A stretch of DNA of 64,000 bases from Hemileia vastatrix (GCA_030280995.1 JASXTE010000002.1:40032183-40096182); one strand, 5' to 3'. Positions 11,101 to 20,749 are shown, counted from the stretch's first letter. The notes: generated from the sequence alone by a model not told the origin. A program made the numbers and translations.

Positions 11101-11765
11101 CTTATAATAACTCAACTCATTCTTCGACACAACAATCTCCCTTCGAAACCATTTATGGACAACATCCTCGATTCAACTCAATCCATGTAGGAACTAATCA
11201 TCCTGCGGAACATTATCTTCGAACTATATCACAACTCCAAGAAGAACTTAAAACAAATTTGGAATCAGCGATTCGAAGATACAAGGAACAGGCTGACAAA
11301 CATCGACAATCTGCTCCTTCCTTTAAACCAGGCGACAAAGTATGGCTCAACGCACGAAAAATTCGAACAACAAGACCATCAAAGAAACTGGCTGAAAAGC
11401 GCTTGGGACCATTCAAAATCGACTCTGAAGTCTCTAAAACTGCATTTTGACTCAATTTACCTCCTAAATGGCAGGCGATTCACCCTGTTTTCCATGTATC
11501 TCTCCTGGAACTGGCTCGAGAAATATACCCGGGCAAGAACCAACCCCCTCCGGAACCGGTCGAAGTAGAAGATCATCTAGAGTGGGAAGTAAGCCGTATC
11601 CTTGATTTAAGAATACGCAAGGGGAAACTTCAATACCTCGTGGAATGGGAAGGCTTCCTCAATGACTCAGACAAAACATCCTGGGAACCAGCCATCAATG
11701 TTTCTAATGCCCCTGAACTCCTAAAATCTTTTCATCTTAAATACCCTTTAAAACCAAAACCTTAA
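8115..11765 (+). pseudogene. pol: Pol polyprotein: protease, reverse transcriptase, RNase H, integrase, chromodomain (three nonsense codons)
   Basis: One frame runs from 8115 to the stop at 11763-11765. Order: aspartic protease (LIDSGAS, about 8260); reverse transcriptase (KIDLRGAYNL, MPFGLCNAPSTFQ, YLDDILIFS at about 9397); RNase H (ETDASDYA, YDKEILAI, TDHNALKYF); integrase with an H-H-C-C zinc-binding domain (HDSPLAGHFG to CYECN) and a D-D-E core (LLMDFISQL, IISDRGSLF, TDGQTERVNQILEQYL); a GPF segment (RLGPFKI); and a C-terminal chromodomain (LQYLVEWEGF, SWEPA, about 11590-11720). TGA stops lie at 8334-8336, 8901-8903 and 11448-11450. Each sits where Arg is expected, in T-TGA context, consistent with CGA to TGA. 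Otherwise the motifs look intact. Confidence 0.93.
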
Positions 11766-12721
11766 AATTTCTTTTATTTTAAATTTTCTTTTTCTTTTTT
11801 TTCTTTCTTTCTTTTTCTCATAAAAAAATCTAAAACACCTCTTAAATTTCTTAGCCTTGTTTCTTTTCTTTTTTCTCTCTTCTTTTTCTTTCTTCTCCTT
11901 CTATAAAATTTTCTCAAAAAACAACTAAAAGTAAAATCAAAATTAAAATTAAATAAAATAAAATAAAATAAAATAAAATAAAATAAATAGAATAAACATA
12001 AATAATAAAATAAAAAAGTAAAATAAAATAAAATAAATAGAATAAACATAAATAATAAAATAAACTAAAAAACTCTTAAATCTCTCTAAATATTTTCTTT
12101 CTTTTCTTTTCAAATTCTCTAAATACATTCTTTTCTTAAATTTAAAATTCTCTTTAAAAATTTCTTTTCTAAAAATTTATTCTCTCTTTAAAACTTTCTT
12201 TCCTTCGAATCATCAAATCTTGTACGACACGACCATTTCCTCAAACTTAACTTCAACCTCTAAATCTCCCTATAATAATTCTTCGAAACAAATAATTCTT
12301 CTTTTCAAATTCTCTTAAATTCTAAATTCTGTTTTTTTCCTTTCTTTCTTCTTCCTCTCTTTTCAACTAAAATTTCTTTTTAAATAAAAAAAAAAAAAAA
12401 TTCTTTCATTAAAACCTCAATTTAACAAACTCATCTCAATCACAAAACCGTTTCTTTTTCTCTCTCTTTTCTTACATAAAATTTTCCTTTTAAAAACATT
12501 AAAACTTCCTTCAATTAAACAACCTTTTTCTTTCTTTAAATTTCTTCTTTCAAAATTCTAAAACTTTTTATTTTAAAATTCTTCTTTCTTTTTTTTTTCT
12601 CTCTCCCAAATCCTATAAAATTAATAATATTCACCTACAATAAAAAAATAAAATAAAATAAAATAAAAAATAAAACTAAAATACAAATTTTTTTTCTACT
12701 TCTTTACATTTCTTTTTCATT
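11766..12721. repeat. Low-complexity spacer with (AAATA)n tract
   Basis: The plus strand is alternately T/C-rich and A-rich. A pentanucleotide tract (AAAATA-type) occupies roughly 11950-12060 and a shorter one lies near 12640-12675. I see no supported coding sequence. It separates pol from the antisense gene, whose polyadenylation signals it may carry. Confidence 0.7.
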
Positions 12722-13672
12722 TCAAATCTTTTCTTTTAATTTCTCTCGAACCAATCTTTTCATTTTCTCCAAAACTACCCTTATCTCCTTCCTGCATTTC
12801 TCAAATACCTCCTCCTCTCCTACCAAAACCACCTCCCCCATCTCCAAGAGCTCCTCTGCCACGTCGAAGGAAGCAGTGTCGATAATTGTGTTGACCTCCC
12901 CACATAATTCTTCCGCGAACCTTACTCGTCGACCTTGACGAGGTTTCTTCGACCACACCTGGTCCAGGGTGTCTTCAGGTTCTTCAAATACTTCCGTGGC
13001 CAGAGGGTTTACCTCAGTTGGTATAACCGGCGCAGGCTCCCCAATCGGCTCTTCAAGGGTATTCAATGTCTAAACATAACTCATCAGTAACTTCATCCTT
13101 GAAGAATAACAATTTAAACTTACCTCGAAGATGGGGTCAGGCTCTAAAAATAACCTTTGCGCCACTTCGACCTCTGCCTTTCTCTCCTCCTCGTCGTCTT
13201 TGATGACCACCTGTCGTTTCTTGGGTGCCCGCCCTGGAACAGGGACTTCATCTTCATCTTCCTCCACCAACTCGTCGACCTCTTCCTTGACACCTCGCTT
13301 CGAACTCGTGGCCTGGGTTACCCAGGTTGAGATCTCGTTATTTAATTCCTTATCATTTTCCCCTACCAATTGTTCATCTTCAATCGAGACATCCCAAATG
13401 TCTTCGACCACCTCTTTGGTTTTAGGGATTACCCAAAACTTGTTCTTGGTAAATCGCTTTTCGATCTCTGCGTTCTTCGTTAACGCATCGCACGCCACTC
13501 GTCGCCAACGGCAAAACTCGCATTTCTGGCGAGGGCCTCGAGTCGCCGTACTTTCAACACAGAAATACTCCATGCTTTCACAAGCCGTGCAAGTTTGTGA
13601 AAACTGTCGGGTGATCATTCCCCCATCCGCTTTAGGGTGTGGAGGCGTAGGTGTGGGAGTGGGGCAGTTCAT
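12722..13672 (-). CDS. Antisense Zn2Cys6-type protein inside the LTR retrotransposon
   Basis: Two exons, 13672-13124 and 13069-12722, are joined by a 54-bp intron (donor GAG|GTAAGT, acceptor TGTTTAG), giving about 298 residues with no stop. Near residues 29-66 the cysteines follow C-x2-C-x6-C-x12-C-x2-C-x6-C (starting CTACESMEYFC, ending CEFCRWRRVAC), which is the spacing of the fungal Zn2Cys6 binuclear zinc cluster. An acidic, Lys/Arg-patched middle and a Glu/Lys-rich, probably coiled C-terminus follow, with RRVRF near residue 230. It reads opposite to gag-pol, between pol and the 3' LTR. The intact frame and good splice sites suggest a functional, selected gene. Its role is unknown; a DNA-binding regulator of the element or of a host gene is one inference. 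Antisense ORFs in this position are known in some plant LTR elements. Confidence 0.75.
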
Positions 13673-13782
13673 TATAAAAAAGGGAAATTAATAAGTGAGG
13701 AAAAAATTATTAGAAGAAGGGAAACTAGTGTGGGAAGATGGCTCAAGCTCAACGGAGTTCGCAATTCTTATACCTGGGCATC

Positions 13783-14555
13783 TGTCACGCGCCACGTGAC
13801 ACTCGAGGCGAAAGCAGCTCATTAAATCAATAATATCGAGTCCTAAATCTATACTCGAAGCGCAGAAAGCAATTCTCCATAGCAACTGCGATTTTCCTTT
13901 GTGTACTTACTATTTAACTGCGCTAGCCTAAACTCTAAATCTAAATTAGTCAATCTCCCAATAGGGTGCCTTAGTCCTTTTCAATAAGCGACGCACAGCG
14001 CTAGGTTCAACGAAATAGTACAGTAGTAGTTTTCATTAAAGTTTTGTTAATTAATTAAAAAGGGGTAAATAGAGCATGGACGGATATTTAGTGAAGAGGG
14101 TCTAAGTGTATGTTAGTAATGGTCAATGGAATGGGAATGGTGCGATGGAAGGGAGGTCAATGTGAGGAGGAACAAAGGATATAAAAGGGGTTGGGTATTT
14201 GGTTTGATATTTCCTTTGAATTAAATTATTAAATCGTATTTACATTAATAGTGGCAAACCTTTAAAGTTAAAATCATTGTTATTGTATCTTTCTTTTACT
14301 TTCTCAATATTCATTTCTAAATCCTAAATCTTTGATTATTGAGTGTCCAACCCTTTGTGAGATCTTAAGAATTACTATTACCTTTGAAACTAGTTTATAA
14401 TTCTTCTCGAACAAGCCTCGAACCTGTTGCTCTTACTTCGAGTGATCTTCGAACCATTTCCTCAAATCATTCCTCTGTGTTTCGAAGAAAGTTTTAAATC
14501 ACTCATCTCACTTTCAGGAACATCCTCGACCTTGTGCGTAGGTTTTCTGGTGACA
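13783..14555 (+). repeat. 3' LTR
   Basis: It is 773 bp, a direct copy of 6087-6859. The bases just upstream (ending CCTGGGCATC) are not a typical purine tract; the nearest purine-rich stretch is about 13715-13742. Confidence 0.95.
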
Positions 14556-14651
14556 GAAAATTCCAAAAAGAAAGATTTCTTGATAGAATGTGTTAAAGCT
14601 AATAAATCTGTTGAGGAAATTGAACGTTTAAAGAAATTGTTGGATGACTAG
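14556..14651 (+). pseudogene. 3' end of the Myb-like, coiled-coil accessory gene
   Basis: After the target duplication gaaaa the frame continues with SKKKDFLIECVKANKSVEE and ends at TAG 14649-14651. It joins in frame to codons ending at 6086, so the interrupted exon can be followed across the insertion. The Lys/Glu/Leu pattern continues the coiled coil. Confidence 0.75.
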
Positions 14652-14778
14652 TTTGTTTTATTACTCTCACACTTCAACTGTTCATATTTATTTGTACATA
14701 AAATTTCCAATAATTTCCTTTATTTCATTACTCTCCCACTTTTTTTAAATAAAATTTTCATGTCTCCTTTGAAAATTT

Positions 14779-15200
14779 GACGATCCCCCACCCCTGGATT
14801 TTTTTGAAGTAAGGGGTGGGTATCAAAAAAATTCTTTCATATCATGAATCTTGAAAGTCTTATATGAAAATTTGGCTTTACTACCTCCTGCATTTTACTG
14901 GTATCCCAAAAATTCTTACATGTCAAGAATTTCACAAGTCTTATAAGAAATTTTGGCAAAACCCCCCATGAATTTTATTGAAGTAAGGGACGGGTATCAC
15001 CAAAAAATTTTCACCAAAATATTTACAAGTCAAAAAAATTCTATATCTGTTTTAAAAAATTGGCAATACTCTCCCCTGCATTTTATTGAAGCAAGGGGTG
15101 GGTATCATCAAAATTTTTCTAAGTCATCAATTTCACATGTCAGATTTGAAAATTTGGCGATACCCCCCCTGAATTTTATTGAAGTAAGGGGTGGAAGTCA
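14779..15200 (+). repeat. Tandem repeat, about four units of roughly 115 bp
   Basis: Each unit contains AAATTTGGC, then a run of C, then GAATTTTATTGAAGTAAGGG and GTGGGTATCA. Units differ by substitutions and small indels. The motif GGGTATCA recalls the terminal repeat of the enclosing element, so the array may contain subterminal transposase sites. Ordinary AT-rich DNA follows to about 15498. Confidence 0.7.
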
Positions 15201-15498
15201 TCTAAATTTAATATTATTACATAAATTATTAAATAAATATCTAATATATATCAATTTCCCTAGTTTATAGTAATGACAATTCCTCAAGCCAAAATGCAGA
15301 CCAAGTCTAGAAACAAAAGTTTGGGACTTTCTACAGGTATAGGCAAGAGGAACCTCACAAATCAAATTTATAAATGTTATCATGATTACCTGTTATACAA
15401 CCAAAGGTCAATGGCTCATCACATTACTTGAGAAAATTTATATATAAAAAATATTTATTAAAAATTTATGAAAAAATATAAAATTTTCGATGACAACT

Positions 15499-17002
15499 CT
15501 AATCCCCATACTTTTTGGATCTAGATAAAGTTTTTTTAAATCGAATAACTTTACCTTCTTTCTTTACCTTATTGATTCTTTGTATCAACTTATTACTGAT
15601 TTGAAATGAGCAACCAAAATGTGTGAAATCTTGACAGGATTCCAAACCAGGAGGAGCTTTGGTCGTTTGATGATTATCCTTTGAAGAATTCCAAATAGTT
15701 TCAATGATACCATTTCCCAAACCAAAATCAATGATGCACCGGTGGTCTGGAAAATATAAACCATGTCCTTTGATTTTAGCTGGAGATGGTATTGGGTGGC
15801 CAGTTATCGGATTGATATATGAGAATATTCCAAAAGTAAGAAAATTGGCATCATTCCTATCAATATGAATCTTATTGTGAAATATAGAATGAGTGATAAT
15901 AACATTAGAAAATAAAAGATGTTTGTGGCTGATATCTTCCCATTCTGAGTCACACCAATTCGGTATTCCGACTTTGGTTGCAAGTTCATGATTTTTTTCA
16001 AATGACTTATTACAGAGCTTTTTGAGTCGAAGAGCAAGAAAAGAATTAAAGGAAGGTAGAGTGTCCCATAAGCGAAAATCTTCATCTTTTTTTGCTTTAG
16101 TGATATTCTTGACCAAGGAATATATGCCTATATAAATGAAATAAGTGAAATGATATTAAGAATGGAAAAAAATTATTAGACATACCAAGAGAATATCCTT
16201 TAACAAAACCTGGTCTCCAACCAAATCCAATCATGATACCACCCAACAAATTTGTATTCCTTATAGGTAATCAAACCAAAGCCATTTGATAAAGAGTAAT
16301 GATAAGATCCGATAGTTGATTAAAAGTTTCATCTTTTACACCATCAAATGAATGAACTTCCAAAATGAATTGAGGCTTATAAGTATTACTGATAACTGCA
16401 ACAACTCGATCATCACCAATTTCGGTTAGATATTTGATATCTTCTGGTAATTTTTTTGGATATTGATTTTTTTTATCTACTTTAGTTTTATGAAATAAAA
16501 TGTTTGGGATATGATGAAAATAACTTTCACAGAGAATTTTTTTTTCAGATATCTTTTCTTCTGATGAGACAGATTATCTTTAATTTTTCTTGATGATTTA
16601 GATGATGAATAATGTTTTTTCAGATATATTTTCTTCTGAAATGTTGTATATATTTTTTTAGATATATTTTCTTCTGATGAGAATGATTATCTTTAAATTT
16701 TTTTGATGATTTAGACAAAGAATTTTTTTTTTCAGATATCTTTTCTTCTTATGAGACTGATTATCTTTATTTTTTTTTGATGATTTAGAAGATGATTGTA
16801 TGGAAGTTGATTTCAAAGAAGATGATAGAGATGATAAAGATGAAGATGATAAAGAAGATAAATTTATTTTTGATGATTTAGAAGATGATTGTATGGATGT
16901 TGATTTTGAAGAAGATGATAGTGATGATAAAGATGAAGATGATAAAGAAGATAAAGATGAAGATGAGAGAGAAGTAAGGGGTGAATCTGAAGAAGAAGAC
17001 AT
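15499..17002 (-). pseudogene. TET/JBP-like 2OG-Fe(II) dioxygenase carried by the transposon
   Basis: Family members oxidise modified bases such as 5-methylcytosine (TET) or thymine (JBP); fungal members are transposon-associated. From ATG 17002 comes a Ser-rich N-terminus with an internal duplication, then a Lys-rich region. Next is a frame running to 16186, a 57-bp intron at 16185-16129 (GTATGT...TATAG) and a final exon ending at 15499. Family marks: IMIGFGWRPGFVKGYSLG before the intron, then FHNKIHIDRND (the Fe-binding H-x-D), YFPDHRCIIDF, TIWNSSKDNHQTT (distal His), and DFTHFGCSFQIS. A TGA in the penultimate exon and likely frame breaks near 16560-16660 make it a probable pseudogene. His replaces the Arg expected in T-R-x-G-x-S-x-Q. 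Targeting this protein to DNA is inference. Confidence 0.7.
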
Positions 17003-17193
17003 TTTTTTGATCTGAAAAAAAATTAAATGTCAATAAAAATTCAACTCAATTTTTTTTTTAAAATTTTCTCACCTTATTTTTCAAATAAAAAAAACTGTTT
17101 TTTATTTAAAAAATAAAATAGAAAAAAAAACAAAAAAACAAAAAATGAGTAAAAAATTTTCCAAAAAAAAAATTTATCAAAAAAAAAACCTGA

Positions 17194-17454
17194 CACTACG
17201 CAATATAGGGGGTGGACTTGCTAGCAATTCCTCAACCTGAACTCAGATGGAACTCAGATGGAACTCAGACTGAACTCATACTGAACCCATAATGAACTCT
17301 ACTTGAACACCCACCTAAAACTGTTCTTCTGAGTGGTGTTCATTCCTGATTGTATGGCTCCTTTATCAATAGCTCAATGTGTGTTCAATCTATGGTGAGT
17401 TTGGGTCCAAGGTTGCGGACTTGCTAGCAAGTCCGCCCCCCATATTGTGTGGTG
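17194..17454. mobile_element. CACTA-type MITE, copy 1
   Basis: The ends are CACTACGCAATATAGGGGG and, inverted, CACCACACAATATGGGGGG. The 3-bp target duplication TGA lies at 17191-17193 and 17455-17457. The inner inverted repeat extends through GGACTTGCTAGCAA. Two sister copies are at 29371 and 50316. It encodes no protein. Confidence 0.88.
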
Positions 17455-17457
17455 TGA

Positions 17458-17924
17458 GGTTTTATTTTTAAAAAGAAAATAAAAGCAAAATCCTTTTAAA
17501 AAAAAAAATTTATCCAAAAAAAAAATTTCAGTAAAAATTAAATCAAAAAAAAAAAAAAAAAAATTAAAAGTGAACCTGAAGATTGGTTATTAAAAACCTT
17601 CTCACAAGATCCTGAAAAAAAAAATTAGTAAAATCAAAATAAAAAATAAAAAAATAATTTAAATAAAAACAAAATCACAAAAATTAATTATAGAAAAATT
17701 AAAAATAAAATTATAAACCTTTTTTGTTTTGTAAATAAGAGGGACAGTCCTTATCAGAAAGAATTTTTTTTTTTCTATATTACTGCCAAAAAAATTAAAA
17801 AATTAATCAAAATTACAAACAAAAATTTGTTAGTATATTTATTTGAAAGTTGGTAACCCGTCTTTATCTCCCATAAATGTCCCCTTTTCCCCTCCTTTAT
17901 TTATTTGAAATGCCCTTATAAATC
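17458..17924. other. AT-rich spacer
   Basis: A-rich low-complexity DNA with poly-A runs; no gene or motif seen. Confidence 0.5.
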
Positions 17925-18690
17925 CCTCCCTCCTTGCCTCAAAAGTCCCCTCAAATTCTCTCCTTGCCTGCCTCAAAATCCCCCTATAATGCCCTGGTTA
18001 ATTGTCTCAATACCCCCCTTTCCCCCCTCTTTAAGTCCCTCATCACCCTACTTCCCCCCTCTTTAGCTGCCTCAAACCCCCCCCATTCCCCTCTCCTTAG
18101 GCGCCTCAAACCCCCCCATTCCCCTCTCCTTAGGCACCTCAAACCCCCCCCTTCCATTCACCTTACCCCCTCCCAAACCGTTACCACCTTCTCTACCCCC
18201 CCCACCTCCTTGTTAACAAACGATCTGTAATGATTGGTTGCTAAGTAGTCGAATCGCTAACGATTCGACTCCTTAGCGAACGATTGTTACAGATTGTTCG
18301 TTAATAATCAGGGGGGGGGGGTAGAGGAGGATGTAAGGATTGGGTAGGGGGGTAAAGCGAGTAGAAGGGGGGGAAGGGGGGGTGTTTGAGGTGCCTAAAG
18401 AGAGGGAAAGGGGGGGTTTGAGGTGGGTAAAGAGAGGTGAAGGGGGGGGGTTTGAGGCAGCAAAAGAGAGGTGAAGGGGGGGGTTTGAGGGACATAAAGA
18501 GAGGGGAAGGGGGGTGTATTGAAGCACCTAAAAAGAGGGGAAGGGGGGTGATGAGGGACCTAAAGAGGGGGGAAAGGGGGGATTTGAGGCAGCTAAAAAG
18601 GGGGTAAAAAGGGGGTCTTGAGACAGGTAAAGAGAGGGAAAAAGGGGGGCCTTGAGGATGATAAAGAGAGGTGAAGGAGAGAAAAAAAAA
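17925..18690. repeat. Inverted repeat of C-rich/G-rich minisatellite arms around a central palindrome
   Basis: The left arm (about 17925-18240) is strand-biased to C and built of units of about 30-35 bp (CCCCTCTCCTTAGGCRCCTC plus a C run). The right arm (about 18290-18690) is the G-rich inverse. The centre, around 18210-18310, is an imperfect palindrome with GTCGAATCG opposite CGATTCGAC. The arms code for nothing credible; the Pro-rich frames are products of the repeat. The C/G runs could form four-stranded or triplex structures. Confidence 0.85.
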
Positions 18691-19140
18691 CAAAAAAAAA
18701 AGAGAAAAAAGAGAAAAAAACAAAAAAAAAATTAGTTTACCCTAGAACAAAAATAAATGAAGCACTTACAAAAAAAACAAAAAAAACAAAAAAAAGCAAA
18801 AAAAGAAAAAATCATGATTAGCAAATAAAAACCCATGAAAAAAGAAAAAAAATGACCTACCTGGTGAGATGAGTTGAGAAAATAAATGCAACCAAAATAT
18901 TTGAGGGATGTTTGAGGAGAGGATGAAAAGGATATGAGTGATGAATGAAAAACAAAATCACTGACAAAATATGCGATTTCATGTTGAGGAGGTGAAAGAA
19001 AACCAATGAGCCATCCAAAAAAAGATATTCACCGTAAATTCAAAAAAAAAATGAATATGCAACAAACCAAAATACAAAACCAAGTGATTAAAGTACACAA
19101 AGAGGACATTTGGAAAGTATGAAAACATAAAAATTAAAAA
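18691..19140. other. A-rich spacer downstream of the transposase gene
   Basis: A-rich DNA with (CAAAAAA)-type runs; it holds the 3' flank of the minus-strand transposase. No further feature seen. Confidence 0.5.
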
Positions 19141-20451
19141 TTAAAAGGGTGAAGAGAAATGTTGGAGAGTAATTGGCATTATAATGGGGCGTATGCCAGT
19201 TGATTGAATGATTTGTGAATCAAGGGAGGGGAGTGCCAGTGGTGGTTCAGGATCCTCTTCTTCATAAAGATCATTCCACTCATCCTTTAAATCTGCTAGG
19301 ATATTGTGGAGTATAACGCAAGTCATGATCCAATGATTCACACTTTTGATCTTCAATTTTTTTTGAAATTGGATTCTGAGCTCCTGAAGACCAGAAAATT
19401 GTCCCTTTAAAATACCTATAGCATGTTCAATCAGTACTCTTGATTGGGAAAGGTGATAATTAAAGGCAGTTTTGGGGTCACTTTTTAAACTTGCACCACA
19501 TAAAGCAGGTATAATGTACTTTCCACTTGCATATGCTGATTCTGAAAGGAGGTACTGAGATTTGTCAAAGTATGAGTCAGGGGTTTGAGAAATCCTCATT
19601 CTTTGGAAGACGGAAGAGTCATGACATGAGCTAGGGCAGCCACTATGAAAAGCAATAAATTTTTTATTAACATCACATACCAGTTGAATGGCAATAGAGT
19701 ATCTAGAAAGAAGATAAAAAGGTAGTTTATAAAGGATGAGAAATTGGAGAAGATTTTGAAGAAACCTTTTTTTGCAATCAAAATAATGGTTTCCATCATG
19801 AGCGGGCTTTTGACTCAAAGGTATAGTTGTGCCATCAACAAATCCTACACAGCCAGGGAAACCTTCAGCTTGCATTACTTGAGAGGATTCAAGTTGCTGT
19901 TCTGGAGTTGGACAAGCAAGTGTTTGAGACTTGAGGGAAAGGATAGCAATCATACAGCACTTGGTGTATAATATCAGGGTATCATATCCTATGTTAAAGA
20001 GATTATCCAAACATCTTACAGCAGCACCGTTTCCATTTGAGCTAAAGCGACATAGTGCAACAGCAAGTTGGATGGCAGGATTACGCTGTTTGTTATTGGA
20101 ATTGTTATGAAAGATAGGATGACCGGAGATGAGTTGATAAAGTTTGAAGAAAGAATTGGGAGAAGTTCTAAAAAGTTGGGTGAAGTTTAAATGAGGAATG
20201 TTGAGAATGGAGGCCAGATTATATAGGGGATCATGATAAAGATTTGGCCCCCTGGTGATGATGTAACGCTTTTTGGAAAGAAAACACATATAAGCTAAAG
20301 CATCTTCAAAATCAGAGTCAGATTTATAGTAAAGAACTAAAAGAAAAGTGATAGCATTCATTGTTGAGTGAAGTAGCTTCCTAGTAGAGAGGTGTTTCAT
20401 TGTTGCCGGTGGAAGGGTAAAGTGATGAGGGAAGTGGGAATTCACCACCAA
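19141..20451 (-). CDS. PIF/Harbinger-type DDE transposase (DDE_Tnp_4)
   Basis: This is the transposase of the enclosing 4428-20780 element, which cuts and pastes DNA at the GGGGGTATCAA ends. The long frame gives 436 residues, but 21 of them (FLQNLLQFLILYKLPFYLLS region) are best read as a 63-bp intron (GTTTCT...TTTCTAG, about 19704-19767). Removing it joins DCKK to RYSIAIQLVCD, the usual family order. Catalytic residues: first Asp in GFVDGTTIPL (about residue 206), second in SCHDSSVF, Glu in RVLIEHAIGILKGQFSGLQE. C-terminal CVILHNILADL is also typical. LLSESAYASG has Glu where many members have Asp. ATG at 20451 or 20400 (MKHLST) may be the true start. No stop codon interrupts it, so this copy may be functional. 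Confidence 0.85.
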   Translation of the reverse strand: MVVNSHFPHHFTLPPATMKHLSTRKLLHSTMNAITFLLVLYYKSDSDFEDALAYMCFLSKKRYIITRGPNLYHDPLYNLASILNIPHLNFTQLFRTSPNSFFKLYQLISGHPIFHNNSNNKQRNPAIQLAVALCRFSSNGNGAAVRCLDNLFNIGYDTLILYTKCCMIAILSLKSQTLACPTPEQQLESSQVMQAEGFPGCVGFVDGTTIPLSQKPAHDGNHYFDCKKRFLQNLLQFLILYKLPFYLLSRYSIAIQLVCDVNKKFIAFHSGCPSSCHDSSVFQRMRISQTPDSYFDKSQYLLSESAYASGKYIIPALCGASLKSDPKTAFNYHLSQSRVLIEHAIGILKGQFSGLQELRIQFQKKLKIKSVNHWIMTCVILHNILADLKDEWNDLYEEEDPEPPLALPSLDSQIIQSTGIRPIIMPITLQHFSSPF

Positions 20452-20749
20452 ATGTGCAGTTGGGGTGTGTAGATAGAAAAAAAACTTAAGTGTTTGCCAC
20501 CAAAATTAAGTAGCATAGAGTGAGGAAAGATTTAAGGATGGCATCAGCAATTATGAGTCATGTGACTTTCTTGCAAATCCATCACGGATGAGATGAGTTT
20601 GGGATCAGGAATTAGGAATGGAAATTGGAGTATAAGAGGCGGGATAATGCATTATCATGGATTCCTTATCCACTAGCCCTGGGGCTAGTGGATAAGAATC
20701 TTCTGCAATTAATAATTTCTGATCCCGGAAAAAAAAAATTCCTGATCCC
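20452..20749. promoter_or_regulatory. Subterminal region of the Harbinger-type element
   Basis: It lies between the transposase start and the right terminal repeat. The motif CTGATCCC occurs at about 20728 and 20742, and inverted as GGGATCAG near 20600, often next to AATTCC/GGAATT. These are plausible subterminal transposase or partner-protein sites and must include the transposase promoter. Confidence 0.4.

Larger units (their letters stand above)
6087..14555 (+). mobile_element. Ty3/gypsy chromovirus LTR retrotransposon
   Basis: It has two 773-bp LTRs, both starting TGTCA and ending TGACA, flanked by the 5-bp target duplication gaaaa (6082-6086 and 14556-14560). Gene order is gag, then protease, reverse transcriptase, RNase H, integrase and chromodomain in the -1 frame, which is the Metaviridae/chromovirus order. 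The space between pol and the 3' LTR holds about 0.95 kb of low-complexity DNA and an antisense spliced gene. Three in-frame stops inactivate pol. It sits inside the last exon of the Myb-like gene. Confidence 0.95.

Noticed and set aside
13690..13782. Standard polypurine tract next to the 3' LTR
   Set aside because: The bases directly before TGTCA are mixed; the only purine-rich stretch is about 40 bases upstream, so no PPT is annotated.
6087..14555. Classical RIP (CpA to TpA) as the cause of retrotransposon decay
   Set aside because: The LTR differences and stops fall at CpG sites, not preferentially at CpA.
18273..18723. Pro/Ser-rich proteins encoded in the C/G-rich inverted repeat
   Set aside because: The frames are open only because the minisatellite lacks stops; three frames look alike and there is no start context or conserved domain.
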